A stretch of 64,000 nucleotides of DNA from Nocardia lijiangensis NBRC 108240. Lineage in GTDB: Bacteria > Actinomycetota > Actinomycetes > Mycobacteriales > Mycobacteriaceae. The position numbers and the translations under genes are program-made. The notes under the pieces are model-generated. The model saw only the letters and a program-made list of their open reading frames with translations, was not told where the DNA came from and did not search any database. The stretch covers positions 1 through 64,000 of the forward strand of contig NZ_BDBP01000015.1 in the NCBI RefSeq assembly GCF_001613045.1, written 5' to 3'. Every line of letters begins with the position of its first letter. Position 1 is the first letter of the stretch. Of this stretch, positions 55,671 to 63,864 are shown piece after piece.

Positions 55671-56455
55671 CCGCGCGAAACGAGGGGCACCAGGTCTCGC
55701 AGCGCGCGTGTTGGCTGGGTGTCCTGACGGCCGTCGTCGCTTCGGGGATCGCCGCACCGTCCGCACTCGCCGAGGCGCCGGAGCCGCCCTCGGTGCACTA
55801 CCGCGTCGAGGTCGTGGGCGACACTGTGATGACCACGGTCGACAACGCCCACTTCGCTGTCGCAGAGAGTCGTCACCAGGTCGAACTGCGCGACCCCGCC
55901 GGTCGCGTGCTGGAGTCGCTGCCGATGGCCTATTCGTTCGACGGTGCGGTTCATCCCCTTGCGGAGTCGATCTCCGACGACGGGCGCACCCTGACGTTGA
56001 GACCCGATGTGAGCCAGGTCGAGCTTGCGCCACGAACCGTCGCGTCACCGTTGGAGGAACAGCGGGCACTGACCGAACTGTCCAACTCGCTCACCCGCGG
56101 CCCACTGCTCGGAACAGTGGTGGGGACCGTGGTCGGCGCTGTGGTCGGCGCGGCGATCGGCGCCGCATCGTGCCTCGTCGTCGGGCCCGCCTGCATCGCC
56201 ACCATCCCAGCGGCCGCGATGGCTTTCGCCGCCGGGGGCGGGGTGGCAGGCACGCTGGTCGGCGGCGGCGTCGCGCTGGCCGACGGTCTGTGGAAGTACC
56301 TCTCGACAATTCAGTCACCGCCCGGGCAGAGTCCTTACGCCGACCGCGACGGGGTGGACACACCGAATGGCGTCATCCCCGACGCCAACCTGCGGCTACC
56401 GAGCGGGTCGGCGAGCGGCATGCGCAGCGGGTCGTCCTCCGGTTCGGCACGCTGA
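55667..56455 (+). CDS. Secreted protein with glycine-zipper segment, paralogue B
   Basis: 262-residue tandem paralogue of the gene before it, overlapping it by 4 bp (GTGA). Signal peptide to about residue 35. Same beta-domain pattern (VHYRVEVVGDTVMTTVDNA, DDGRTLTLRPD) and a long GxxxG zipper region (GPLLGTVVGTVVGAVVGAAIG in parts), then a Ser/Gly-rich tail SGSASGMRSGSSSGSAR. Co-translation suggests the two products work together, possibly assembling in the membrane or cell wall. A terminator follows. Confidence 0.78.
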   Translation: MTARNEGHQVSQRACWLGVLTAVVASGIAAPSALAEAPEPPSVHYRVEVVGDTVMTTVDNAHFAVAESRHQVELRDPAGRVLESLPMAYSFDGAVHPLAESISDDGRTLTLRPDVSQVELAPRTVASPLEEQRALTELSNSLTRGPLLGTVVGTVVGAVVGAAIGAASCLVVGPACIATIPAAAMAFAAGGGVAGTLVGGGVALADGLWKYLSTIQSPPGQSPYADRDGVDTPNGVIPDANLRLPSGSASGMRSGSSSGSAR

Positions 56456-56472
56456 CGACAGCGGAACAACCT

Positions 56473-56500
56473 CGGCCCCGGCGAACCATCGCCGGGGCCG
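56473..56500 (+). terminator. Terminator after paralogue B
   Basis: CGGCCCCGGCGA (56473-56484) and TCGCCGGGGCCG (56489-56500) pair perfectly around ACCA, 17 bp after the stop. Confidence 0.85.
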
Positions 56501-56515
56501 ATGCCGGTGAATGGT

Positions 56516-56602
56516 CGACCGCAGCATCACCTCTTGGCCGAACTGGGGTTCACCTCGCGTTCGCAGGTCGCGGCGTGGGTCGTGGAGCGGACCGGCGAAT
56601 TC
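56516..56602 (+). pseudogene. Remnant of a LuxR-type HTH domain
   Basis: A short frame reads HHLLAELGFTSRSQVAAWVVER, which matches the end of the LuxR/NarL HTH (the HH-x-x-x-LGF-x-SR-x-QVAAWV pattern after the recognition helix). There is no upstream receiver or sensor part, and the frame continues into unrelated sequence. Interpreted as the C-terminal debris of a lost regulator gene. The stretch to 56840 holds nothing else recognisable. Confidence 0.5.
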
Positions 56603-56840
56603 GTCACGGTGTGGGCATGTTTCGTGCCGTCAGGTGGTATTGAGGTGGACGGGGCGAGATCGGTATCTCGGTCTCGTCGGCGGCCAAGGGGTGGTTGAGC
56701 TGGGTTTGCTTGCGGAAGTGGGCAACTCACACAAGCCCTGCTCAGGATGCGGGGGCGCGACCGTTGTATCAGGTCGTCAATGTGGTCACAGGATTCCTCG
56801 TATGAGGTAGCACGGTCCTTGCTGCTAGGAGACCGGAGCC

Positions 56841-57218
56841 TTATGTATTGGACGCCTCCGCGGCAGCGATCCCGGTGTCCGAGCCTGCCAGGACGTACAC
56901 CCACGCCTGCGCGCCGGAACGCAGGGGCACCAGGATCCTGGTGTAGTCGGCGACTTCGTACTCGTCAGCGGCTTCTAGATCGTTCTCATCGACAGTGAAA
57001 ACCGTTCCAGGAATACCAGTTTCGTGTCCCGCGGGGCGCAGCACCGGATGCACGGCGCTGCCGCTCGCCGCGATCACCGCCGGATCGGTGATGGTGATCT
57101 CACCGAGTTCGTATCCGGTGATCTGGTCCTCGCGGCCGTCGAGTTCGCGCCCGAAAACGCTGCGCTGCACCTCGGGTTGGCGCAGGGTGCCGTAGGAGAA
57201 CAACAGATGTGTGGACAT
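56841..57218 (-). CDS. Gamma-glutamylcyclotransferase-like (AIG2 fold) protein
   Basis: 125-residue protein of the GGCT/AIG2-like fold. The phosphate/glycine loop LFSYGTLRQPEVQR is at 6-19 and the catalytic glutamate position falls in NDLEAADEYE (about 79-88). Members act on gamma-glutamyl compounds (glutathione or gamma-glutamylamines), but the substrate cannot be inferred. Single gene. Confidence 0.86.
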   Translation of the reverse strand: MSTHLLFSYGTLRQPEVQRSVFGRELDGREDQITGYELGEITITDPAVIAASGSAVHPVLRPAGHETGIPGTVFTVDENDLEAADEYEVADYTRILVPLRSGAQAWVYVLAGSDTGIAAAEASNT

Positions 57219-57299
57219 AGCAGATCAGCCAACCACAACAGGTGCGCCCATTCGTATGAGGCGCCTCTCAGTCGCGCACAGCCTCGAGGTCGGCGCGGG

Positions 57300-57935
57300 T
57301 CAGTGCTGGTCCTGCCGTGTTCGTTCGCGCCACTGACCGGTGATTCTTTTCGCCACTTGTAGCACCGGCGCTGGATCGTGTTGGGCTCGTGCGAGGATCA
57401 GGGCGCCTTCGAGTGCGGAGAGGACGAGGGTCGCTTCTGTTTCCGGGTCGTCGACCACTCCGTCGGCGGCGATGCGATCGGCGAGCAATTCCTGCCAGCG
57501 GTCGTAGCCGGTTCGGACTGCGTCTCGGACTGTCGTGGTGTCGGGACCGGCGTCGAGTACCGCGGTGGCTAGTGCGCAGCCGCGCTGGAATTCCGAGTCC
57601 TCGAGTCGTGTCGCGAGCGCGACGGCGAAGGCGCAGACGGCGGTTGCGGCGTCGGGCGCCGACGACATCAGGTGTTCGATCAACCTGCCAATCTCCTTGC
57701 CGCGCAGTCGCAACGCCGCTGCCGCGAGCTCTTCCTTGCCGCCTGGGAAGTGGAAATACAGCGACCCTTTGGTGACGCCACTGAGCGCCAGGATCTCCGC
57801 GACGCCGGTGCCTGCGTAGCCCCGCACCTGCAGCAGGTCGGCCGCCGCGGCCACGAGCCGCTCGCGGGTCGGCAGTGCGGCAAGACTGTACCGATCGGTA
57901 CTGGCGCTGACCGATGGATCTGTACTGCCACTCAT
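57300..57935 (-). CDS. TetR-family regulator
   Basis: 211-residue TetR regulator. HTH at about 25-70 (LVAAAADLLQVRGYAGTGVAEI, then TKGSLYFHFPGGKEEL). The C-terminal domain contains the EFQRGCALATAVLDAG conserved block of the TetR_C_21/YcdC-type group. Divergent from a small ORF and alpha/beta hydrolase across an operator-like site, so it probably controls the hydrolase. Confidence 0.9.
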   Translation of the reverse strand: MSGSTDPSVSASTDRYSLAALPTRERLVAAAADLLQVRGYAGTGVAEILALSGVTKGSLYFHFPGGKEELAAAALRLRGKEIGRLIEHLMSSAPDAATAVCAFAVALATRLEDSEFQRGCALATAVLDAGPDTTTVRDAVRTGYDRWQELLADRIAADGVVDDPETEATLVLSALEGALILARAQHDPAPVLQVAKRITGQWRERTRQDQH

Positions 57936-57953
57936 GGAGAATTATTTTAGCTC

Positions 57954-57971
57954 TGTACCAACCGGTCTACA
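57954..57971. promoter_or_regulatory. Candidate TetR operator
   Basis: TGTACCAACCGGTCTACA has TGTA/TACA arms and a TACC...GGTCTA core typical of TetR operators, in the AT-rich divergent promoter between TetR and the hydrolase operon. Imperfect symmetry. Confidence 0.5.
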
Positions 57972-58007
57972 AGCGCTAGGGTGATGGTGCAAAGGAAGGG
58001 AGTCCTG

Positions 58008-58127
58008 ATGCAACTCGCCCCTCTCGTCGAAGAGTCGGTCACGCCGGACATGGTGTGGCGGCTGATCCGCCGCGATATACAGACGACACCGCGGAATCTT
58101 CCACTGGCCGTGCGGGGATCGGCATGA
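58008..58127 (+). CDS. Short ORF coupled to hydrolase
   Basis: 39-codon frame with AAGGAAGGGAG as a strong ribosome site 5-13 bases before its ATG. Its stop overlaps the hydrolase ATG (ATGA). The peptide (MQLAPLVEESVTPDMVWRLI then a basic Arg/Pro-rich part) is not recognised. Could be a leader or small protein, or the ribosome site may really serve the hydrolase through an unexplained start. Confidence 0.4.
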   Translation: MQLAPLVEESVTPDMVWRLIRRDIQTTPRNLPLAVRGSA

Positions 58128-59005
58128 ACGGGGCGGTGTGGGCGTGGCGCGACGCCGGTGAGTTCTTCGAGTTCGATGGGCATCGCATCTTCTATCGGCG
58201 GCAGGGCGGTGGCCCGACTGTCCTGCTCGTACACGGTTATCCGTTCGGGTCGTACGAATGGCACCGCATATGGGACGGATTGACCGCGAATTTCGATGTC
58301 ATCGCCCCCGACATGCTCGGTATGGGGTTCTCCGACAAACCGATTCGGTCCCGCTACGGCCTGCTGATGCACGCCGACATGCACGAGGCCCTGCTGCGAT
58401 ATCTCGGCGTCGACCGCTGCGCTGTCGTCGGTCACGACCTGGGTGTTTCCGTTGTCCAGGAGATGCTGGCCCGACGCTGTGACGACCCGACGTTGCCTTC
58501 GATAGATGCCGCGGTCTTTCTCAATGGCGGACTTTTCGCGGAGGCCTACCGCCCGCGGCCGATTCAGAAGATCCTGTCGTCCCCGGCCGGACATCTGATA
58601 GGCCCGCTGCTGCCGCGGTCGGCGATCGGAGACGCGGTCGCCGGATTGTTCGGACCGGATGCGAAACCGACGAAAGCCGACCTGGAACCACTGCTGGATC
58701 TGCTGCGGCACAACGGCGGTCGCTACGTCTCGCACATCGTCGGCAGATTCGTCGAAGAGCGCCGTCGGTTGCGTGACCGGCTCGTCCGGCCGCTCATCGA
58801 CAACGTGGTCCCGATGACCTTCGTCAATGGGATGGCCGACCCGAATTCGGGTGCACACATGGCTGCGCGGTATCGAGAACTGGTGCCGAACCCGCAGGTC
58901 GTCGCGCTGCACGGCGTTGGGCACTGGCCCCACATCGAAGCACCCGACGCCACAGCCCAATCAATCCTCGGCTTCCTGAGTCGCACCGAGCGCGGCACAG
59001 CCTGA
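58124..59005 (+). CDS. Alpha/beta hydrolase
   Basis: 293-residue alpha/beta hydrolase. Oxyanion motif HGYPFGSYEWHR near residues 39-50, the nucleophile-elbow position VVGHDLGVSV (G-x-D-x-G, so an Asp nucleophile as in epoxide/haloalkane-type enzymes), and the C-terminal His in GVGHWPHIEAP. The Asp nucleophile plus the long cap suggests haloalkane dehalogenase or epoxide hydrolase rather than an esterase. Start M24 of the longer frame is chosen because it follows the small ORF. The hotdog thioesterase gene follows 77 bp later. Confidence 0.85.
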   Translation: MNGAVWAWRDAGEFFEFDGHRIFYRRQGGGPTVLLVHGYPFGSYEWHRIWDGLTANFDVIAPDMLGMGFSDKPIRSRYGLLMHADMHEALLRYLGVDRCAVVGHDLGVSVVQEMLARRCDDPTLPSIDAAVFLNGGLFAEAYRPRPIQKILSSPAGHLIGPLLPRSAIGDAVAGLFGPDAKPTKADLEPLLDLLRHNGGRYVSHIVGRFVEERRRLRDRLVRPLIDNVVPMTFVNGMADPNSGAHMAARYRELVPNPQVVALHGVGHWPHIEAPDATAQSILGFLSRTERGTA

Positions 59006-59082
59006 GCTGTTCTCCGGCAACGAAACGCAACCGATCCCATGCCGCCGCGCCGCCGAGGTGCGAACACCAGAGAGGAATTCCC

Positions 59083-59529
59083 ATGACGACACCGATCGCA
59101 CCGAATCCTGATTTCGCCTCGATCGTGCAAGCGGCGGTGCTGAGTATGCCTGCCGCCCAGTTTCTCGGCTTCGATTTCGGTGCGTTGGCGCCGGGCGAGG
59201 CCGAGATCGTCCAGCCATACCGCCCGGAGCTCACGCAACACAACGGCTTCTTTCAGGGTGGTGTCCTCGGCATGCTCGCCGACTTCGCCGGCGGGTCGGC
59301 GGCGGGCACCATGCTGCCGATCGGCTGGGTCAACATGACGGTCGACTACACGGTGAAGATCCTCGCTCCGGCGAAGGGGGACAAGGTGATTGCGCGTGGA
59401 CGAGTGGTCAAGGCGGGTGCGACCACCACGGTCGCGGCGGCCGATGTCTTCGCGGTGAGCGGCGAGGCGGAGCGTCTGTGCGCGACAGCGCTGGTGACCA
59501 TGCGCAACATCGACCTGAACAAGCCCTGA
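59083..59529 (+). CDS. PaaI-type hotdog thioesterase
   Basis: 148-residue hotdog protein. HNGFFQGGVLGMLADFAGGSAAG (about 47-69) contains the central hotdog helix, and the following VNMTVDYTVKILAPAKGD strand is typical of acyl-CoA thioesterases (PaaI/DUF4442). Substrate unknown. GAGAGGAATTCCC ribosome site. Follows the hydrolase on the same strand. Confidence 0.85.
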   Translation: MTTPIAPNPDFASIVQAAVLSMPAAQFLGFDFGALAPGEAEIVQPYRPELTQHNGFFQGGVLGMLADFAGGSAAGTMLPIGWVNMTVDYTVKILAPAKGDKVIARGRVVKAGATTTVAAADVFAVSGEAERLCATALVTMRNIDLNKP

Positions 59530-59569
59530 GGCATCGCTCGCCGGTGCGATGAGCTGCTGTTTCGAGACG

Positions 59570-59615
59570 TTGATGGTACGTGCATATCAACTATGTGATA
59601 TGTTTGCACCATCAA
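59570..59615. promoter_or_regulatory. Long imperfect palindrome before hydrolase 2
   Basis: TTGATGGT...GCATATCA on the left pairs with TGATATG...GCACCATCAA on the right (15 of 20 positions) around ACTATG, ending 16 bp before the ATG at 59632. It is much more AT-rich than its surroundings. Probably an operator/promoter for the hydrolase gene; the binder is unknown. Confidence 0.6.
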
Positions 59616-59631
59616 AATCGAAGGGGAGATC

Positions 59632-60513
59632 ATGCCGAAGATCGGGCGGTTCACCAGCGACGAAGCCAGGGCTGTCTACCTGCGCGCCTACGATGATCTG
59701 GCGGCCGACTGGCCCGTGCCTTCGGCGGAGATCGACGTCGAAACATCCTTCGGCACAACGCGAGTGCGTAAGTCAGGGGAGGGGGAGGGCGCGCCGCTCG
59801 TGCTGCTGCCGGGTATGCCGGGCAACGGGCTGTTCTGGACTCCGTTCGTCGAGGAGCTGGCGCGCGACCGTGTCGTGTACACGCCGGATGTGCTCGGTTG
59901 GCCGGGGCGCTGCGAGCAGACCGCGCCGGTGCGCGACAGCGCCGATATCGTCCAGTGGCTGGTCGAGGTCGTCGACGGCCTCGGTGCGGAGCGAGTCCAT
60001 CTGGCCGGATATTCCGACGGCGCATGGCTTGCCGGCCTGGTCGGGGTGTATCACTCGGAGCGTCTGGCGAGTCTGTCCATGCTGGAACCGGGCGGGGCCA
60101 CCTTCGCCAAGCCGCGCTGGAGTCTGCTCCTGAAATTCCTGGTGGCCGGTGTGCGGCCCACCCGCGAACGTATGCAGAAGCTCACCCGGTGGTTGACGCC
60201 CGGTGTCGTGCTGAGCGACAGGGAATGGGCAATGGTTCAGGCGGGGTTCAAGTTTCGGCTGGCGCTGCCGTGGTCGCGGCCGCTCACCGACGAGCAGCTG
60301 GCCGCCATCACCGCGCCGCTGCTGGTGCTCTTCGGTGGCGCCACGGTCGTCAATGATCCCGAGATCGGAGTGCGCCGCCTCCGGCAGTTCGTTCCGGCCG
60401 CCGAGGTCGACGTTTATCCAGGCGTCGGACACGAACTGCTGTGGGCGATTCCGGATAAGGTGATTCCTCGGTTGCTGGAGTTCGTCGGCAACCACGACGA
60501 AGTCCGAGCCTGA
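59632..60513 (+). CDS. Alpha/beta hydrolase
   Basis: 293-residue hydrolase. LLPGMPGNGLFW oxyanion loop, nucleophile elbow LAGYSDGAWLAG (Ser), an acidic residue in VVNDPEIG and a terminal His in VGHELLW. Serine esterase/lipase-like. AAGGGGAG ribosome site. Stands after the hotdog gene but with its own promoter-like palindrome. Confidence 0.85.
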   Translation: MPKIGRFTSDEARAVYLRAYDDLAADWPVPSAEIDVETSFGTTRVRKSGEGEGAPLVLLPGMPGNGLFWTPFVEELARDRVVYTPDVLGWPGRCEQTAPVRDSADIVQWLVEVVDGLGAERVHLAGYSDGAWLAGLVGVYHSERLASLSMLEPGGATFAKPRWSLLLKFLVAGVRPTRERMQKLTRWLTPGVVLSDREWAMVQAGFKFRLALPWSRPLTDEQLAAITAPLLVLFGGATVVNDPEIGVRRLRQFVPAAEVDVYPGVGHELLWAIPDKVIPRLLEFVGNHDEVRA

Positions 60514-60610
60514 GCGGCGGAACGCTCAACTCGCGGGGCCGACGCGTTGGCCTGCCTGATGCCGGCGGTCGAGGAGGCCGAACGCGCTCTGTGGCATTCC
60601 AACGCCCCTG

Positions 60611-61576
60611 TCATGACGATTCAGGGCATTGTGGAGTCGAAGCAGGGCGCATCATGGTCGGACGCACGAGCGGGTCGACGCCTGTGAGTGCCGTACTAGC
60701 GGCCCACAGTCCTGCGGCGGTGTCGAGGTCGGTCATATGCGTGTGGGGTGCTTCCCTGTGTGGTTGTCCGCGGAGACCGAAAAACCTTGGGCCCCACAGT
60801 TGTCCGCCGGTGATTTCGGTGTCCAGAACGGCTCGGGCAATGGCTTCGGCCGCTGCGTGTTTGCCGTGCAACACAACGCTTGCGGGTAGCCTACGCAGGC
60901 GCTGGGCGGTGGTGCGGACGAACACCGGTGGTCGCGACAGGGTCAGTGAGTCCAGGGCGCCGCCGGGATGGACGACAATGCTGGCGGTGCCTGCAGCGTG
61001 TGTGCGCAGACGGCGATCCAGTTCGAAACCGAACAGCATCTGGGCCAGTTTCGATCGCCCGTAGCTGCGCTTGGGCCGATAGTCGTGCTCCGATTGCAGA
61101 TCGGTGAGATCCAGCCGCTCCGACCGCGCGGCGAAGCTGCCGACCGTGATCACCCGACTGTTCGCGGTGGCGGCCAGTATCGGCGCCAGATGGGCGACCA
61201 GCGCGAAGTGCCCGAGATGGTTTGTCGCGAACATCAATTCGTGCCCCTGAGCACTCACCCTGCGATCGGGACCCGACAGCAGGACCCCGGCATTGAGCAC
61301 GACCGCGTTCAGGCTCTCCGCACCGAGGGCGTCCACTGTCGCAGGCAGGGAGGGCAGATCCGCCAGATCCAAGCGCACGCATCGCAGTCGAGCGCCGGGA
61401 ACCCGTGCCCGGATCGCGCGTACCGCGAGGTCGCCCTTGGCGGTGTCGCGGCAGCCCAGCACCACGGTGGCACCGTTGGCCGCGAGTTGCTCGGCGGCGA
61501 AATACCCGATGCCCGCGTTGGCGCCGGTAACCAGAATTGTTTTCCCCCCGGCCTGCCGGCCGCTGTGCCACGTCAT
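60611..61576 (-). CDS. Short-chain dehydrogenase, retinol-dehydrogenase-like
   Basis: 321-residue SDR. TGANAGIGYFAAEQLA cofactor loop, LNAGVL, catalytic Ser in VGSFAA and YGRSKLAQMLFGFEL (Tyr/Lys); an N-terminal 10-residue tail precedes the fold. The length and the NHLGHFALVAHL motif match retinol dehydrogenase/protochlorophyllide-reductase-like SDRs. ATG 61576 has AAAGGTC upstream; an alternative start at 61615 adds 13 residues. The C-terminal Pro/Ser tail is unconserved. Confidence 0.85.
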   Translation of the reverse strand: MTWHSGRQAGGKTILVTGANAGIGYFAAEQLAANGATVVLGCRDTAKGDLAVRAIRARVPGARLRCVRLDLADLPSLPATVDALGAESLNAVVLNAGVLLSGPDRRVSAQGHELMFATNHLGHFALVAHLAPILAATANSRVITVGSFAARSERLDLTDLQSEHDYRPKRSYGRSKLAQMLFGFELDRRLRTHAAGTASIVVHPGGALDSLTLSRPPVFVRTTAQRLRRLPASVVLHGKHAAAEAIARAVLDTEITGGQLWGPRFFGLRGQPHREAPHTHMTDLDTAAGLWAASTALTGVDPLVRPTMMRPASTPQCPESS

Positions 61577-61716
61577 GTCATCGACCTTTGCAACGGGCTC
61601 TTGCACCGCCCTCACACGCCACTGACATGCAGTACCAATTCGGAGTACCCGCTCAGCCCGGCCGGCGTGGATCGACGCATGTCCGGAATTCGGCTACGTT
61701 CACGAACGACTGGATC

Positions 61717-62595
61717 TCACCGCGCCAGCAGTCGCTCCACCCACTCCAGATGGGCGTCGATTCCGGATACCGCGAACATCAGGTCGACGAAGGCGTCCGG
61801 GTAGCCGATGTCGTTCAGTGCCTGCACCGTTTCGAGGACTTGCTCGATCTCGCCGTCCGCCTCGACGTTGACGCGGACGTAGGTGTGGATATCCGCCGGA
61901 TTGCGGCCCGCCGACCGGGCGGCGGCGTCGATGATCGCACGCTGCCCCTCGAGCGCCTCGATATTGTGCACGCGGCCGGGCACCCGCACCACCGGCAACC
62001 AGCCGTCGGCTCGTTCGCCGATCCGCGTCAGGCCAGCGGTGTGGAACGCCCCCAGGTAGATCGGTGGACGCGGTCGCTGCACCGGCTTCAGATCGACCCA
62101 CGACGGCGGGATCGACCAGCGCCGCCCCCGATGCTCGACCGGATTCGTCGTCCACAGCGCGTCCAGGATGTCGAGCAGCTCGTCGAGCTGGGCGCCGCGG
62201 TGGCGAAACGGCGCTCCGGCCGCCTCGAACTCCTCGGGCGACCAACCGATCCCGAACCCGGGTACCAGCCGGCCACCGCTGACCACGTCGATGCTGGTCA
62301 GCTGCCTGGCCAGCTGGACGGGCGGATACCACGGGGCGACGAGGACGTTGCTGCCCAGCCGCACCGAGCTGGTCACCGTCGCGGCGACGGTCAGCGCGAC
62401 GAGCGGATCCAGGGAGGTGCGGAACTCCTGCGGGATGCTGTCCGTGCCCGCGTAACCCGTGGTCGGGCGCACCGGGGCGAGCAACCGGTCGCCGACCCAC
62501 AGGCTGCCCGCGCCCAATTGCTCTGCGGTCGAGGCGTAGTGGGCGATGTCGTCGTAGGCCGATGCACCGAACTGCGGTAGCGCGAATCCAAGCAT
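61717..62595 (-). CDS. LLM-class F420-type oxidoreductase
   Basis: 292-residue luciferase-like monooxygenase-fold protein. N-terminal LGFALPQFG, VGDRLLAP, RTSLDPLVALTVAA and SVRLGSNVLVAPWY (R-x-G-x-x-V) are typical of F420-dependent TIGR03619-like oxidoreductases. GGRLVPGFGIGWSPEEFEA and PPIYLGAF complete it. Coenzyme F420 use is inferred from family and host. ATG 62595 was chosen; the longer frame starts 12 codons upstream. Next gene upstream, same strand, is the AraC regulator. Confidence 0.88.
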   Translation of the reverse strand: MLGFALPQFGASAYDDIAHYASTAEQLGAGSLWVGDRLLAPVRPTTGYAGTDSIPQEFRTSLDPLVALTVAATVTSSVRLGSNVLVAPWYPPVQLARQLTSIDVVSGGRLVPGFGIGWSPEEFEAAGAPFRHRGAQLDELLDILDALWTTNPVEHRGRRWSIPPSWVDLKPVQRPRPPIYLGAFHTAGLTRIGERADGWLPVVRVPGRVHNIEALEGQRAIIDAAARSAGRNPADIHTYVRVNVEADGEIEQVLETVQALNDIGYPDAFVDLMFAVSGIDAHLEWVERLLAR

Positions 62596-62626
62596 GAACC
62601 CCAAGCTAAAGGTTGGAACCAATACG

Positions 62627-62640
62627 TTCAATATATCGAA
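62627..62640. promoter_or_regulatory. AT-rich near-palindrome upstream of LLM gene
   Basis: TTCAATATATCGAA is 12/14 symmetric, and GTTCAATA/AGTTCAATA repeats surround it. It lies 32 bp before the LLM start. Candidate promoter/operator; AraC may act here. Confidence 0.4.
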
Positions 62641-62756
62641 CTAATGAGTTCAATACTTGACTGAGCGACACCGTGACGCCAATGCCTGATCGAGAGGACC
62701 GATCCAGCCTGTCCGCCGGAGTCCCTGTGCGCCAATGAGGTTCGCTGTGGTCGTGG

Positions 62757-63773
62757 CTACGGTGTTGTCCCGGTGGTTTCCCGCCGGACATTCCGCGCCG
62801 TCGTTCCCCACCAGCGGCGGGCGTATCGGCTGAGGGTCGCGGGGTTCTGGAGTCCGATGGTCGAAGCGATCTGCGCGAGTGGGAGATTCGACTCGGTCAG
62901 CAGGGTCGAGGCTCGCTCGCGGCGGACGTCGTCGAGGACGGTCGCGAACGATTTCCCCTCGGCCGCGAGATGACGTTGCAGGCTGCGGGGGGATATCGCC
63001 AACAGGTCGGCGACGGCTGCGATCGTCGTGGGTCCGGTACCCAGCGACTGCTGGAGCGCGGCCTTGACGCGGCCCGCGATGGCGGACCCGGCGGCGGGGG
63101 TTTGGGAATCCAGGTAGGACAGCGCCAAGAGGCGGGTCGTCCGGTCTCCGCCTTCGATGGTGCGTTGCGGGAGGTCCTTGGGTACGCGCAGCACCGCGGC
63201 GGGCTGCTGCCAATGCACCTGCGTGCCGAACAGTTCCTCGTAACGTCGCCGAGGGGCCACGGGTCGATGGGGGATCTCGACGGTGCGCAACCCGTAGTTG
63301 CCGTCGAACAGATAGATCAGTGCGCGGTGCAGGAACAGCAGACCCATGTCGATGCTTTGCGGTGGCGCCTGCACACCGTCGGGGTAGCCGTAGCGCACAC
63401 CGACCACGGCCCGTGATCCGCGTGGGTCGGGCACCAGGCGCACGCTGAGGCTGCGCGCGTGCACGAAGAGGTACTTGGCGGTGTATTCGAGGGCATCGGC
63501 GGCGGTCGGCGCGTTCTGTAGTGCGACGGCCAGCGGCCCGAGCATGCTGAGGTCCTGTTCGAGGGCCACCCGCAGCCCGAAGTCGGGGCAGTGCAGTTCG
63601 CGAGCGGCGGATTCGAGGATGGTGGCGATTGTGCTGTCGCGGACCATCAGTTCGTCGTCGTCCAACGCTCCATCCGGTGCGTTGGCGCGACGGGCCAGCG
63701 CATCCGCGTCGCCGCCCAACTGTTCTACGACCGCTCGCACACCGCGCAGACCGGCCGACCGCACCCATGCCAT
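62757..63773 (-). CDS. AraC-family regulator (arabinose-binding-type)
   Basis: About 338 residues. The N-terminal Arabinose_bd-like domain (about 1-190) starts MAWVRSAGLRGVRAVVEQLGG. The HTH_18 domain is at the C-terminus (VADLLAISPRSLQRHLAAEG, then LTESNLPLAQIASTIGLQNPATLSRYARRWWG). Typical of regulators of fatty-acid or steroid catabolism in actinomycetes. I chose the ATG at 63773. A GGAGAAAAG box lies before another in-frame ATG at 63866, which would overlap the divergent acyl-CoA dehydrogenase start, so the N-terminus is unsettled. Likely controls that gene. Confidence 0.85.
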   Translation of the reverse strand: MAWVRSAGLRGVRAVVEQLGGDADALARRANAPDGALDDDELMVRDSTIATILESAARELHCPDFGLRVALEQDLSMLGPLAVALQNAPTAADALEYTAKYLFVHARSLSVRLVPDPRGSRAVVGVRYGYPDGVQAPPQSIDMGLLFLHRALIYLFDGNYGLRTVEIPHRPVAPRRRYEELFGTQVHWQQPAAVLRVPKDLPQRTIEGGDRTTRLLALSYLDSQTPAAGSAIAGRVKAALQQSLGTGPTTIAAVADLLAISPRSLQRHLAAEGKSFATVLDDVRRERASTLLTESNLPLAQIASTIGLQNPATLSRYARRWWGTTARNVRRETTGTTP

Positions 63774-63864
63774 GGGCCCAGTGTTCAGCGCGGCGGCGCG
63801 ATAAGTCAATTTGTTGGCGTGATCGGTCAACTCCGCACCGCAGCGGCTTCCTACGGTCGTGGTC

